From Piper betle (taxonomy: Eukaryota; Streptophyta; Magnoliopsida; Piperales; Piperaceae): 64,000 nt of DNA. The DNA is taken from contig JAURVB010007694.1 of the NCBI GenBank assembly GCA_033002965.1, forward strand, positions 1 to 64,000, written 5' to 3'. Shown here piece after piece: positions 22,258 to 34,983 of this stretch. The translations under genes were made by a program, and so were the position numbers. Every line of letters starts with the position of its first letter. Position 1 is the first letter of the stretch. Below the pieces are notes generated by a model. It was given only the letters and a program-made list of their open reading frames with translations. It ran no database searches and was not told the DNA's origin.

Positions 22258-25200
22258 ATGGGGAAGGAAGAGGAGCCGGCGGTGGGGATCCCATATGCCT
22301 ACCCGGCGTCGGCGCAGGCGGCCCAGCAGCCCGACCTCTACCACGTCGGCCACAACCCCTACCAGGCCGGGATGATACCCCCCAACGCCATCTATGGCGA
22401 TCCCAAGGGCATTCCCCTCCTCCAGACCATGTACAGGGACACCCCGGCGCCTTTCCAATGCGTTTACTGCGCCAATTCCGGATTGACCAACGTCAAGTTC
22501 GTTTGTTTTTTCTTTTTGTTCTTTTATTGGGTTGTTATCGTCGTATTAGATATGCCTTGTTGGATTGATTATGTTTAAAGCCCCTTTGATGATTTTATTG
22601 TTGGTGACTATGGTTTAATGGTAGGTCTAAAATAGATGTGTTGTAATCATATGGTTTGTTTAGGAATTGGAATTGTTCATTTTTGCTTCTTTTGATTCTT
22701 TTGTTGTCCTGTTGTTTGTCTTTTTTTTGGATTGATTATATTTTATAACATTTAGTTTGATTGTTGGTGACTATGGTTTGATGGGTAGGTCGAAATTTGA
22801 TGTTTTATAATTATATGGTTTGTTTAGGAGTTGATCACTTTATGTTCGTTTTTTTCTTTTGATTCTTTTGATGTTATGTTATATGCCTTGTTTTTTTGAC
22901 TGATTATGTTTTATAGGCTTTGGATTGATTGCTAGTGACTATGGTTTGATGGGTAGGTCTAAAGTTGATGGATTATTATTAATATGATTTTCTTAGGAAT
23001 ATGGTAATTTTATGTCCATTTATTTTCGTAATTGGTGGTTAATGATAATTTGATGTTCTTTATCTTTGAAACATTTGTGAATGGCCCTAGTTGTTCTACT
23101 TCTCTTAATTGTTTTACTGTTATGTTATCATTGTCCCAGTTATGCTTTTTGGATTGATTATGTTTTGTAGCCTTTATATTAATTGTTGATGACTGTGGGT
23201 GGGTCTAAGTTGGTGATGGGGAACGAGAAATAGGATTTAGAAGGAGAATAGAACTTGATAATTGTGGATAGAAGAAGAAGGAGAAACCCAACAAATTAAG
23301 AGAGGTTGGAGAGATGGAGCCGACAATTCACAAAGAATTTCAGGGGGTTGGAGGATTAAACTTGGATTCCACCAAAGTTCTAATTTTTCTCATTCACCAA
23401 AACTAAAAACTTACAATGGTGGAAAACTCATATATATAGCCTACTAAAAATCCCAAATAAAAATGACGAAAATAACAAGGAAAGACCTATAAAATATAAA
23501 AATTACATAGAGCTCCCTTAAAATAACCAAACTACCTATGTTATTAGAAACCCATTAAAAAAACAAATACTATTATAGTCTATCCTACATCAAGTTCACT
23601 TGGTATTATCACATGGTTTGTTTAGGAATACGATCATTTAATGTACATTTATGTAATTGGCTTGTGAAAACTCGATGCTCTTTATGTTTGAAACATTTGT
23701 GAATTGCCTTGTATATGCTACTCATGGGGGCAAGGCATGAGTAGCGTTTTATTACTATGTCATGCCTTCTTGGATTAAATATGTTATGTAGCCTTTACAT
23801 CGATTATTGGTGATGACTATGGTTTGATGGGTAGGTCTAAAGTTAACTTGATATAATCATATGATTTGCTTAGGAATGATCATTTTATGTACATTTATAT
23901 ATGTAATTGGTTTATGAAAAGTTGATGTTTTTAATGTTTGAAACATTTGTGAATTGCCTATGTGATGCAAACTGTAAGATAACTTAAAAAGAAAAGGCTC
24001 ACAAAGATTCCTTCTTCTTTATAATTTTATTCAAAATCACAAAGAAGATGAGCAAGGTAGCACCACGCAAAATAAAATTCTAATATTCAATAATGATTAA
24101 TTGATTATGGCAAATAGCCTACAATACATGTATTTATAGAAGAATACATAACAATCCTACTTGAATGAGAAAAATAACTAAGACTCCAACTGGTATAAGA
24201 AACAATTAATTATGATCCAAAAAGAATCCAAATAAACATTGACTCTAACTTATTATAAGACTTAAATACTAGTACAACTAAAAACTCTTATATTAGACAC
24301 TTCTACTATAACTAGGTAATATAATAACTAATAAATAATTAAATATTGTCCGTCATCACTATGTGCCTCTCCTAGCCTTTTACTTATTTTAATTTTCTTT
24401 ATATTTTTTTATGAGTAGTTGGCCATCAAAAATTGTATCATTTGTAATTGCATGGATTCTTAATTTAGGGTCCATGTCCCCGACACTTTTAGCTACCAGG
24501 TGGAAGAAGAAGAAAAGAAGTAGAAGAAGAAGAAGTTGCTAATTTCATCATCCCCAATTGCATGCTGCATCACTACTCCTGAGGGCAGGGCATAAGCAGC
24601 GTTTTCTTCTTATGCTGTGCTTTTTTGGATTTTATATGTTTTATAGTATTTAGATTGATTGGTGGTGACTAAGGTTTGATGGCTAGGTCTAAAGTTGGCT
24701 TCATATAAACTTATGATTTGTTTAGAAGTGATCATTTTATGTGCATTTATACAAGTAGTTGGTTTATGAAAAGTTGATTTTCTTTATGTTTGTGAATTGT
24801 CCTAGTTGTTCAACATTTATATCATTCAACATCTAATTGATTTGTGAAATCTTGGCATTCTTTGCGTTGTGGATTATTTTTGAATAGGCTAGTTGTTTGA
24901 CTCCTGCTAGGGACAATTACTGGGGTATGATACTTCTTTTCCCAATCCAAGTATGGTAGTGCAATTGTGTATTGCATTATGTAACTGCAGTGTTACAATT
25001 GACAATTGATTTTGTCGTTTTGTGCAAAATTAGGCCATTAATATATAGTTATCGGTTGTTAAGAATTAGGAGGGTTTTTACTTATTGAAATATATAAATT
25101 TGACATTTACTTCTAATGATATTTAAGATAGCAACTTAATTAATCTAGGAGTTTGCCTTTTATTGTGGGATTTTTCGTTGAGTACGCTACTTGATTTGGT

Positions 25201-26709
25201 TTTATTTTATAAATGAATCAATTGAATTTAACACCTATATATACAGTGCCCATTAATGTTGACATGCGTCTCGTTAGATGATAGGATTGATTTTCTTATC
25301 ATGACTTCAATTTGGCCTGTTCTTTTAGCAAAGCTATTTTTTCTAACCATCTCTTCTTTCCTTCCATCTAGCTTTTCTCCTTATTTTTGGTGGATTCCAG
25401 CCTTTGTCTTATATGCATTTTTTGCTTGATTTGGACCTCGTTTAATCTTTGTCCCCAAATGATTTCCACTTATAGAAGGTGGAGAGTTGAATGCAAATAA
25501 AAATTCATTATTGGATGAGGGTTGATTAGGAGAAATTGATATTATATCGGGGGCTACCTTCCTACTGTGAATAATTTTTCCGCTACTTTTTCCATCTATG
25601 ATGGAAGTATAGATATATTCGTAAACTGATATTATAAGTGATAATTTTGTCTATCCAATGTAGTGCAAGTCATTTTATGATTTATATAACCACAACTTCT
25701 CCTTTTACTCTTGTAAATTACAAATACAAACAACTCTTGACAACCTCGCTGGACATAAGAGATTTTTCATTATACTTCTATTTATTAGTATTCAAATACT
25801 TCTAATATAAATATTTGAATGCTTCTAGAGTAGTTTAATCATTCTAGTATTCTTGTAATACCCAAAAAAGAAAGTTTCATATTGAAATTTAAGGCTTATT
25901 GAACAGGCATATCTCATCCCTATGAAGGTCTATATTTTCACCCCTTTCACAAAACAAGAGATCTCAGCTAGATCTCGTAAGATTACGAACAATGTTTACC
26001 ATGTTGGTGGTGTGGTTAATTGATTTCTCAATGTGATTGAGATTTTACTTATTTTAAATATATGATTTATTGTAGTTGAATTGGATATCTCAATACTTGT
26101 GATCTTGTTTATTTACACTTTGAAAATGAGCTCTAATTCTGTTTGCAATTTTCAATTCTGTTCGAAGGATGAAAAAATGAAATACGAAGGAACATGTGCC
26201 AAATTATGGTTAGTGTTATCCTGTATAATACGTTAGTTCTTTTTTCATTTTATGCAGCAAGATAATTATTTGTAGTAATGACAGGCTGAATTTCATTTCC
26301 TCTCAAGAAGTGTATCCACATGTGAGTGCTGGTTAGTTAGTAGAAGTTGATATTATGATTTTAATTCAACAACTTCAATGCAGGTCAAAGCTTAGTCTGG
26401 CAGCTGTTGTTGGTTGCATGATGCCTTTTATGCTGGGATGGTGCTTTCTTTGCCCCTCCATGGATTGCCTTTGGCATAAGTACCATTATTGCCCGAACTG
26501 TGGACAAAAGGTTAACAATTAACCATGTTCATTATTTCTGCATTGTTTACCTTGGTTGCTTGCTTACTGCACAGGCCTTTGTTGTGGCTGGTAAACTTGA
26601 AATGTTGCTTTCTTTTTGGTTGCAGGTTGCTGATTTTGAGAAAACTGACCCATGCATTGTTATGGATCCTCCCCAGTGGACCGAACATAGTTTTGCACTT
26701 CCTGCTTGA
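22258..26709 (+). CDS. GILP: LITAF-domain protein, plant GILP type (3 exons, 149 aa)
   Basis: Exons are 22258-22496, 26384-26510 and 26626-26709; codons join in phase (AA/G at the first junction). The protein has a proline/alanine/tyrosine-rich N-terminus (1-62). The LITAF domain follows: a CxxC at C68 and C71, a hydrophobic membrane-inserting helix (about 83-107), a second half with HYCPNCG (H114, C116, C119), and a short tail ending F-A-L-P-A. The two Cys knuckles form one zinc site that anchors such proteins to the inner face of membranes. In Arabidopsis GILP1 interacts with the cell-death regulator LSD1 and restrains hypersensitive death; the function here is by homology. Length is close to the family. 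The donor of intron 1 (AA/GTTCGT) is weak but the only one that gives the conserved V-K-S-K-L-S junction. Intron 1 is 3.9 kb, unusually large and repeat-filled. Confidence 0.95.
23212..23591 (-). mobile_element. LTR-like insertion 1 in the LITAF gene intron
   Basis: A 380-bp insert flanked by AAGTT (23207-23211 and 23592-23596) that splits one copy of the intron repeat. Read on the minus strand it begins close to TGATGTAGGATAGACTATA, has GGCTATATATATGAG (near 23430) as a TATA region, and ends in a pyrimidine-rich leader with CTTCTTCTTC. The exact ends are uncertain because the outer bases overlap the duplication. Confidence 0.55.
23963..24358 (-). mobile_element. Solo LTR in the LITAF gene intron
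   Basis: Plus-strand ends are TGATGCAAACTG and GTCCGTCATCA, flanked by an exact 5-bp duplication CTATG (23958-23962 and 24359-24363). On the minus strand it starts TGATGACGGACAATATTT and carries a TATA box, TTCTATAAATACATG, near 24130. The 396-bp length and layout suggest a Copia LTR, but no partner LTR or coding region is present. Confidence 0.7.
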
Positions 26710-27239
26710 GTACTTTGTTACGCTGGATGGGTGGCTTTTCATTTGAAAAGATCTTTGGGATTGCATTACTGCATGGTAAAGACAATAGTAACGTCATTCT
26801 AAGTTGTGCTACTTGTAAATATTGTGGTTTCCGATGGTGTCCGGTACTTGAACAGTTTGAAATATATATGGCTTTTGGTGTTGTATGTCTTTCAAAATTT
26901 CTCTCAATTTTTTTATTTTTCACAAGAAAATATTGCTTTGTAAAATTTTACATAAACTTTCATTAAATGAAAATAAATTTTCTTTTGATTAAATTTTCAG
27001 ACATCTAAATATAAGAAAATTTTTAATCTTTAAATTTTACAATTTTTTTGTATTATTTTAAGACAATCAAAAATACCCTAAGAGAACAAACTAAGTACTT
27101 TTAAATAGGTAGAATGATAAGATGTATGATTTTATGTCTATTGTTAAAGTAGCTCTTTTGTGCACCAGCTCAACAAGCACCATTTTGGAAAAACCAATGC
27201 GTATATGCTTAAAATGCTCGAGACCTCTAAAAAGGGATG
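26710..27239 (+). other. 3' flank of the LITAF gene
   Basis: Probable 3' UTR with AATAAA-type signals near 26972, then AT-rich spacer up to the target duplication of the next gypsy element. No further gene. Confidence 0.5.
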
Positions 27240-28651
27240 CTTGCTATCACAGAGGTAATTTAGGGTAGAATTTTTCGTCTATTTATCAGCATCTGTGTGG
27301 CGTATTCCCCCTGGGAACACCAGCCTTCCATAAGTTGCGTTCCTCTGACAATACCTGTGAGAGCCGGAAACAGATCCTGTTGTCAATATCGCTACCCGCC
27401 AACACACCCAGCACAACACACCCTGCCGACTACCCAGACAGCAATGCCTCGTACCAGGTACCGATCACCAAACTACACACCACAGCGCTACATGTTCGCC
27501 AAGTTCTGTCGCTCAACATCCCAACGCACCGGCTACCCACTATCGGCACAAGTACCGCTACCCGTTCACCGTACAGCCCCAATCCCGAAATCCTTGGATT
27601 GACGCACAATGCCAAATACCGACGCTGATAATAACTCAATTACAGGAACTCCATCCCAACCTTTATTTAAATCATAAACAAAGGACACAAGTAATCCCTC
27701 CCAGACTACTTGTCGGCTGTGGACATGCAAACCTCATGCCGAATCTCTCAACCTCGCTTGAGAGACCATGAGAACACCCTCACTCGGTCCTCACCTTCAA
27801 CCCTCCACTCGTCCCCCTTGGATCAACTGGTTACATGCAATTTCATCAACTAATATATGCAAGGGGTTGATAAGAATGTAAGTTGCATAATACCTCGATC
27901 CTCGTCGACTTGATTGATCCAGCAGTCCACACGTGAAGTCCAATCCTACTCCAAGGATCGATTGCAACCCTTCACCGTCTCCCTACCTTGATCTCGGAAT
28001 GCTTCTCTCCACGGAAACTTCAACACAACTCTTTCCAGCAGTTCTCTCCTCTACCAGACATCCTTCCTTTTTTTCCCATACAAGAGGCCGTCCCTTATAC
28101 AGAAAACTCTAACTCGTGTTCACCAACTTCGGATAAACCCAAATCTTCCCCGCAATCTTTATCTCCAAAAGGTCACCTAAGATTCACCGCGTCCTTATCC
28201 CTAGACCTGATCACGTCCAGGATCTACCCCACGGCTTAGGCTTATCTCCAACTTGAGTTTGTTGCAACATTGCTCGTGCCTGGAATATCAGGATATCCAG
28301 ATCCTCTCTAGATATGTTCCTGCCCACTTTCCACGAAGCTTCCTCCAAACCATCGGCTGCACCGCTAGTTCAACCATCTCGCCTACTGGCTCGACCCTAG
28401 CAAACACTCGGCCACAAGATCAACCTCTTCGACGCTTCCAGCAGTTTTTGGCTCCAAGACCGGCACCCATCTACCGCTGCAAACTCCAGCAACCAGTGCC
28501 GCCACACACGTTGACACCTAGTGCTGCTGCAAACGTCGACACCAGATCAATGCCGGATATCTCTACCGCCAGGAACTAAATACCACTCCAAACACCGGTA
28601 TCTGCATACCACTACAAGCCTGCACCAAGCGCTCCAGCATGCCGCTATTTT

Positions 28652-30041
28652 TGTGAGATCCCTTAACTTAGTCCCACATCTAATACCTACTGGGAGAAGA
28701 TCATGTTTATAAGTGGGAATGGACTATAGATCTTTAACTTCCGGCGTACCCATTTTAAAGAAATGACTTGGCCCATTACGTTGCACTTTAAGTCTAGGTC
28801 GTTACAAATGGTATCAGAGCCGACCTGGGTCGTTACAAATGGTATCAGAGCAAACCTGAGTTCTGTGTTAGATGGTGGGCTGGACTAGGGACGTTGGCTA
28901 GGCTGCTGGTCGTGGGCTGGGGCTAGCAACGGGCCAAGTATAGGAGAAGATCATGTTTATAAGTGATAATGAACTATAGATCTTTAACTTGGGTTAACCA
29001 ATTTAAAGAAATGACCTAGGCCCATTACGTTGCACTTTGGCCTGGGTCATCACAAATGATATCAGAGCAAACGTGGTTCTGTGTTAGATGGTGGGCTGGA
29101 CTAGGGACGTTTGCTAAGCTGCTAGTCGTGGGCTAGGGCTAGCAACGGGCCAAGTATAGGAATTTCGGGGACGAAATTTCCTAAGGTGGGTGGATTGTGA
29201 GATCCTCAACTTAATCCCACATCTAATACCTACTGGGAGAAGATCCTGTTTATAAGTGAGAATGGACTATAGATCTTTAACTTGGGTTAACCAATTTAAA
29301 GAAATGACCTAGGCCCATTACGTTGCACTTTGGGCTGGGTCATTACAAATGGTATCAGAGCCGACCTGGTTCCGTGTTAGATGGTGGGTTGGATTAGAAA
29401 CGTTGGCTAGGCTGCCGGCCATGGGCCAGAAAGGTCGTGGGCTGGGGCTACCAACGGGCCAAGAATAGGCATTTCGGGGACGAAATTTCCTAAGGTGGGT
29501 GGATTGTGTGATCCCTCAACTTAGTCCCACATCTAATACCTACTGGGAGAAGATCCTGTTTATAAGTGGGAATGGACTATAGATCTTTAACTTCCGGGGT
29601 ACCCATTTTAAAGAAATGACTTGGCCCATTACGTTGCACTTTGGGCCGGGTCGTTACAAATGGTATCAGAGCCGACCTAGTTCCGTGTTAGATGGTGGGA
29701 TGGACTAGGGACGTTGGCTAGGCTGCCGATCACGGGCAAAAAAAGGTCGTGGGCTGGGGTTAGCAACGGGCCAATACTAGAAACGTTGGCTAGGCTGCCG
29801 GTCACGGGCCAGAAAGGACGTGGGCTGGGACTAGCACTGGGCCAAGAATAGGCATTTTGGGGACGAAATTTCCTAAGGTGGGTGGATTGTGAGATCCCTC
29901 AACTTAGTCCCACATCTAATACCTACTGGGAGAAGATCCTGTTTATAAGTGGGCATGGACTATAGATCTTTAACTTTCGGGGTACCCATTTTAAAGAAAT
30001 GACTTAGCCCATTACGTTGCACTTTGGGTTGGGTCGTTTCA
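28652..30041 (+). mobile_element. Tandem TRIM array: five LTR units with intervening primer sites
   Basis: Inserted in the gypsy LTR with an exact 5-bp duplication ATTTT (28647-28651 and 30042-30046). Four full LTRs of about 152-155 bp lie at 28652-28806, 29196-29347, 29505-29658 and 29888-30041, plus a 5'-truncated one at about 28942-29052. Each begins TGTGAGATCC or close, has GTTTATAAGTG as a TATA-like site, and ends GTCGTTACA or a variant. Initiator-Met primer sites (TGGTATCAGAGC) follow three of them two bases later, and a mutated one (TGATATCAGAGC) follows the truncated LTR. GACGAAATTTCCTAAGGTGG (polypurine tract) precedes each full internal LTR. There is no coding capacity, which fits a terminal-repeat retrotransposon in miniature. 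Confidence 0.88.
28809..28820 (+). other. Primer-binding site of the TRIM
   Basis: TGGTATCAGAGC, a perfect match to the plant initiator-Met site, two bases after the first TRIM LTR. A second copy follows at about 28840-28851 within a short local duplication of GTCGTTACAAATGGTATCAG. Confidence 0.85.
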
Positions 30042-30488
30042 ATTTTGATCGGCAAGCTGCTCAGCATGCCTGTGCTACTCGGTAGCCTGATCGGCATTCT
30101 ACTCTGTACACTCGGTTGCACCCAACCTCACTTTGCCGACATAAACACCGACCTGCTTGTGACACTTAGCCCTAGTGCTCGATCATCAGCACCCGACTAG
30201 TGCTCCATCTCACAAACCAGCACCATCTTGAGGTTTCTTGGACTCGACCACCACCACATGCCCGATACACCATATACCGCTACATGTGCCAATACTCGCT
30301 GTCTCCCAACACTTGGCTCGATAGCTACGTGCACCATGGTCCGATTACCTACAACTATAACACGGTTAGTGTATGGTAAGTTGTTTCACCACTTGGATAG
30401 TACCGACTATCCATATTTGGATGCGGGATTACTAGGAACAACCGCCAAACCCTAGCTCTCGGTGCATCCTAGACTCAAAGCTGTAAAG

Positions 30489-32115
30489 CTCTCCCCCACC
30501 AATGAGACCCGATGTCCTCATAAGTCCTCCCTCGTGCTCCTAGATTCTGCTCCCACAATGCCACACACCACTTTCCAGTTCATAGCTAGTTTCTTCACTC
30601 GACTCCCCCTTCCACTTTTTCCTACACTCTGTTTGCTTATCAGTAGCACCACGGCCCACCTACCTATGCACCAAGGTTTCCTCCATCACACCCTCACATT
30701 GTTGCCGGTCAGCAGATGGAGCTTCCCTTGAACGAGTTCTACCCGGACTGATCAAATCCACATGGAGTGGATGCCCAAAACTAACCCAGAAAGTAAGATG
30801 AAGTTTGTACTTCTCCATCTCAAAAATCCCTGTGTACCTCTGCACCCGTCGATGCCCTTGTGTACGTTGGATCTTCCACCAAATCTGTGGCACGCGCTTC
30901 AGCTTCAATAACTCGGCTAGTGACTCAGCCACACCGTCGTATAGCACTTGCCTCTTCCCAACAAATCCCGATGTAACTGAACACTCCTCTCCACGTCCTT
31001 ATGGAGCAACCCCTCGTGGTGTAAGAGGTCAAAAGCCCCTAGCTGAACATCGATGTAAACCAACGCTGGACTGCACCACACCCAGAAGTTTCAACCGCTC
31101 ATCTCACCAGTTGAGTTGACATGCCTCACATACTCCTCCCTGAGTAACTCATTTGTCTTCTCAGTCTGTTCCTCAGGCTGAGAATGATCAGTTGTAGATT
31201 CCCCTGCAACCAATCTCGCTACTGTCCCCTTCTCCTCTAGGAACACAGACCTCGTGTTTGATAAGACCAACTCCCATGGCCTTCTTGGTGTAGATCAAAG
31301 TTGCAGCATCTCCTCTTTAGACCTTCCAACCACCATGTCCTGTGGATACTCCAATCTGGACTTCACAAAAGCTCCCTTACCAGTCTTCTTTCTCTATCGA
31401 TAATACACTCGCATGCTAAGTGTATGCATCTGGTTTTGACCACAATGTTTCGCCCATTGGGTAATCTAAGACTTATTTTCCTCAAACCTTTGTCGTGATC
31501 TACCGGTAGGAAGGTTTAGCCGACACCTACTGCATAAATCACTCCATCATCTAGCCAACACCCTTGAACCAGCCCCCTATTGATTCCGTCAACCCTCAGC
31601 TTGTCCACTGGATCCGTCATCACTAGTCTTTCCTGGGTCTCGGATAAGATCTTAGCTACCTCGTCCCCCATGACAAGGAACTGCAATCTAGACAAGTCTT
31701 TTCTTGGTTGGTTGAGATCCGGCAATCCCAACATTGGTTCCGATGACGTAGTTTTCGATTGCGCAAAAGCAAATTGGCATGGCACCGACCACGTCCCTGA
31801 CTGTTCTCGCAACTTAGCAGTCACTGGTGACTCCACACCCGTGTGTGAGCTCCTTACTTGGCCTCCCATAAGCAGTTTTCCCTTGTCACCTCTGTCAGTT
31901 TCACCTACTCGACAATGGATTCAACCTCCGATTCCTCTCGCACCTGGCCATCATCATGCCTTAGGACACTCCACGTCTGTTGGCTGAATTCACGCCCTGG
32001 CTGATGTCTCCTAAACTGATTCACAACCTGCCTCAATTGACCCCGGTGATCCCTCATGGACTCACTTGGCATTTCCTCCGTCTGCGTCTGGACAAAATAA
32101 CACCTCGAGTTCGGG
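30489..32115 (-). pseudogene. Degraded pol remnant of the gypsy element
   Basis: The polypurine tract GGTGGGGGAGAG (minus strand, 30489-30501) abuts the 3' LTR. Upstream on the minus strand the only trace I recognise is an integrase-like motif at 31141-31191, a degenerate version of the H-P-Q-T-D-G-Q-T-E-R-x-N block. Two open frames (30660-30947 and 31516-31869, minus) have no clear domain. The protein-coding state is lost or was never complete. Confidence 0.5.
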
Positions 32116-34983
32116 TGTAAAACCCGTGACTCGAGTCAGAGTTTTACGGGAGTGAACCAGTCGGTTCAACCGTCGGTTCGAGTCGAGTCAGCTTCATGGA
32201 CCGCGAGCTGAGTTGAGACCAGCTGTGAGTTATGAGCGATGAGGGTCATGTATGCTCAAGTGTACGATGATAACGCCTGAAAGATGATGAAAAATGGGTT
32301 ATCAAGTATATGGAGGTATGCAGTATTGATTGTTATTTTTATTTGATCGTAGAATATTTTTAGGGCCGAATGACGAATTAGGACGCGATATTGATGATAT
32401 TCGGGTGGGTTATTAGTTATAGAGCATGTCATTTGGATGTTATTGTGTTTGTTTTATTTTATGTGATTTTTCCATATTTTTTTAGATTTTTTTTAGAATT
32501 TATTACGAACTAGTTATTATTTTGACTCGAGTCGGAATCGAGTCAATACTTATTTACGAAACTGCCACTACAGCACTTCTTCTTCTTCCCCGACCCTTCT
32601 TCCACCCAAACCCTCGCCGCCACTGTGGTGTGCTGCCGCCGCCACGGCCGACGCCGCCTGGCCGCCGATCAACGCCGCCCCGCCCCGCCGTGTCGTCGCC
32701 GTGCCGCCCCGACCAACTCCGGCCACCGTCGCGCCGCCACGACGCCGGAATCGCCCCGCGAAGCCGCTCGGCCGTCGCCACTCCGGGCCTGATTTCGCCG
32801 CCGTCCGGGCCGCTCCGCCGCCGCTGTGACGCCGACGACCACCCCTCGCCGTCGCCGACATTTCCCCCATCCTCCCGACCGCCGTCGAGGCCGGCCGGAG
32901 CCCCGATCGGAGCACACCGCCGCCGCCGCCCGTTTTCGACGCCGCCGCCGACGGCCATCGCCGCCTCGGTTGCTCTGTTTGACACCGCCATCGGACCAAG
33001 CTCGTCGAGCTGGTGCCGATAGACCCCCTGATTGCCCCGTCCCGAATCGCTCGCCGGAAAACCGTCGGAATCCGCCGGAAAACCGCCGACACTCGCCGGA
33101 AAACCGCCGGAACCGCCGGAAAATTGGATTCGTGGGAAATTCGCCGGATCATCCGCCGAACGCACCCGGTCCAATCTGATCGGACTTCGGACGCCGCTAG
33201 GTGCCGAATTCGAGTTCGAGCCGCGAAACGGAAAACCCTAGCCGTCGCCGATTTTCGACGACGCGAGGTATAATTTAGTTTAACTTAATTAATTGAAAGT
33301 ATTGATTATTAGATTTGCATGCTATGATTGATGAATTGTGCATTGTAATTACTTATATAAATGTAGATTTGATTTAGAATAAAATGTGAAATTTGTTGAA
33401 TTGTGTGGTGTTAAAAATAGAAGTTATGAAACTAATTAGGGTTATTAAGTAATAATCATGATCTAATGCAAACTAACCTAAGTAGACTTGCTAGAATTGA
33501 TATAGGTTGATGTGTGTTGATTGATGTGTGATTGTGTTGATTGAGTGTGCATGCTATAGGATGTGTGATTCATCATGCGGGCGTTAGTTTTTAGCTTGAT
33601 TGTGTAGGTACGGTGTAGGAGCTCGCCGCCTAGGCGCGTGGACCCGTTTGGAGCTTCTACCAGGTCCGTTTAGGACTCGTTCTCTGTTTTACGCTACTCT
33701 ATTGAATATTTGATTTATCATGTGCAGGACGAGTTAAGTGGCGTTTTATCGGATCCCACTTAACTCGGGCCATTTAGCCAACAGTTCTTTTTTCGGATTA
33801 ATAACCCTCGAGGATGAGATCCCTCGAGTTTGTTTTCGAACTTCAGATCCAGCTCACGATGCCTTCGGGCCTATTGTATAAATCCCAACCCAGGCCTATA
33901 TATATATAGTTTTCGTGTTTTCGGTGAGAGATGGAATGAGGGTTACTTGCGGCCACGTCTTCAGATAGGGCGTGTGCCCGGAAGAGCGGGCTCTGGAGCT
34001 GGGGAGAACCCACTTCGTTCCCGAAGGATCCGGACAACTCCACCTTTGAGTTCCTCAAACCCGGAGAAGTGTGGAGGTTTACGGGTACTGCAATGCAGCG
34101 CATGTCTAGACTTGTGGTTCAAAGGGTACTGAAGGCGACTGCCTGAGAGTGCTCGGCCTTTGTGCTCAAGGCCAGGAGTAATATGGAAGGTGCAGAGGGC
34201 GGTAAGGAATGAAATTTGATGCGAGAAGCGATAGAGAAATGGCCAAGGTATGAGAATGAGAAAGAAAGGGGGACGCTGTCGACTCGAGGGCGACGGCCCG
34301 ACGGTGACGGCTCCCGTATGTGCCCTGATGAGAGTTCTTGAGGAAGTATATGGTTTTGATTCAACAGGAGAGTTTGCTCTCCTGTGCCAGATTGATATTA
34401 GTTATTTTCCGGGCCGGTAACACTCGTTACTGACGGTTTTTCTATATATATGTAGGTGAGGAATGCGAGCGATGAAAGCTGTCGGGACTGCGGAGGAGCA
34501 ACACGGAACCGCGCACACATGTACCTGCCGCGTGTAATGTATAATGATGGTTGTTTAATGCTGTGTGGATGATTATTACAATGTTTTTGTCTTGATGAAT
34601 TACTTGTTATGAAACGAACTGATAAATATGAATGAGTAGGGAGCCTTGGAGTTCAGACTCGGCTCGGGTAAAAATGAATGAGATAATGATTTAATGTTAC
34701 GGTAGATTGTTATGTGTTATCGTGTTTTCATAAAATAGTATATATTTTCTTTTGGTTTTTCATTTGTCGTTTTGTCTTATTTTGCTTGTACATCATAGCA
34801 TGCATGTAGGACTCCGTTAGAACCCAATCGTTCCCATTCATGCATTTCATATTTGCATCTCCATCTTGAGACGCCGAGAGTAGATCCTGGTCGGCTTAAC
34901 CGAATCTAGTAGATTAGCGAACGGTTCGGTCGCCGGTGACATTTCCGGGTCGGTTCACGGGTGAGCCGAAACGGGGTGTTACA
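32116..34983 (+). mobile_element. Solo LTR copy B (2.87 kb), nested in the gypsy pol region
   Basis: Begins TGTAAAACCCGTGACTCGAG and ends ACGGGGTGTTACA, flanked by TCGGG (32111-32115) and TCAGG (34984-34988), one mismatch. Colinear with copy A, and the two look like close relatives by eye. GC-rich block about 32600-33240; donor-like GAG/GTATAAT at about 33266; TATA-like CCTATATATATATAG near 33895. Its final TTACA supplies the stop codon that ends the interrupted minus-strand frame of the host element. Confidence 0.85.

Larger units (their letters stand above)
22580..24790 (+). repeat. Diverged direct repeats in intron 1 of the LITAF gene
   Basis: At least six copies of a unit of about 170-250 bp, marked by GGTGACTATGGTTTGATGGG then TAGGTCTAAAGTTGA and TATGGTTTGTTTAGGAAT. 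Copies lie near 22601, 22766, 22935, 23189, 23812 and 24664. Later copies are spread apart by two LTR-like insertions and by a purine-rich segment (about 24490-24530). Confidence 0.8.
27245..30488 (-). repeat. 3' LTR of the minus-strand gypsy element, carrying a TRIM array
   Basis: Aligns with 37076-38925 on both sides of 28652-30041. Shared segments include AGCGTAACT-type starts, GGGAACACCAGCCTTCCATA, AACTTCAACACAACTCTTTC and GATACACCATATACCGCTAC. The inner end (30483-30488, GTAAAG) differs from the other LTR (GTAACA). Roughly one base in 12-13 differs over the 135 bases I compared by eye, mostly C/T and G/A changes, so the element is not recent. Confidence 0.85.

Noticed and set aside
32522..33273. 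Frames up to 206 codons in LTR B
   Set aside because: Same GC-rich block as in copy A, with different reading frames open; no conserved protein.
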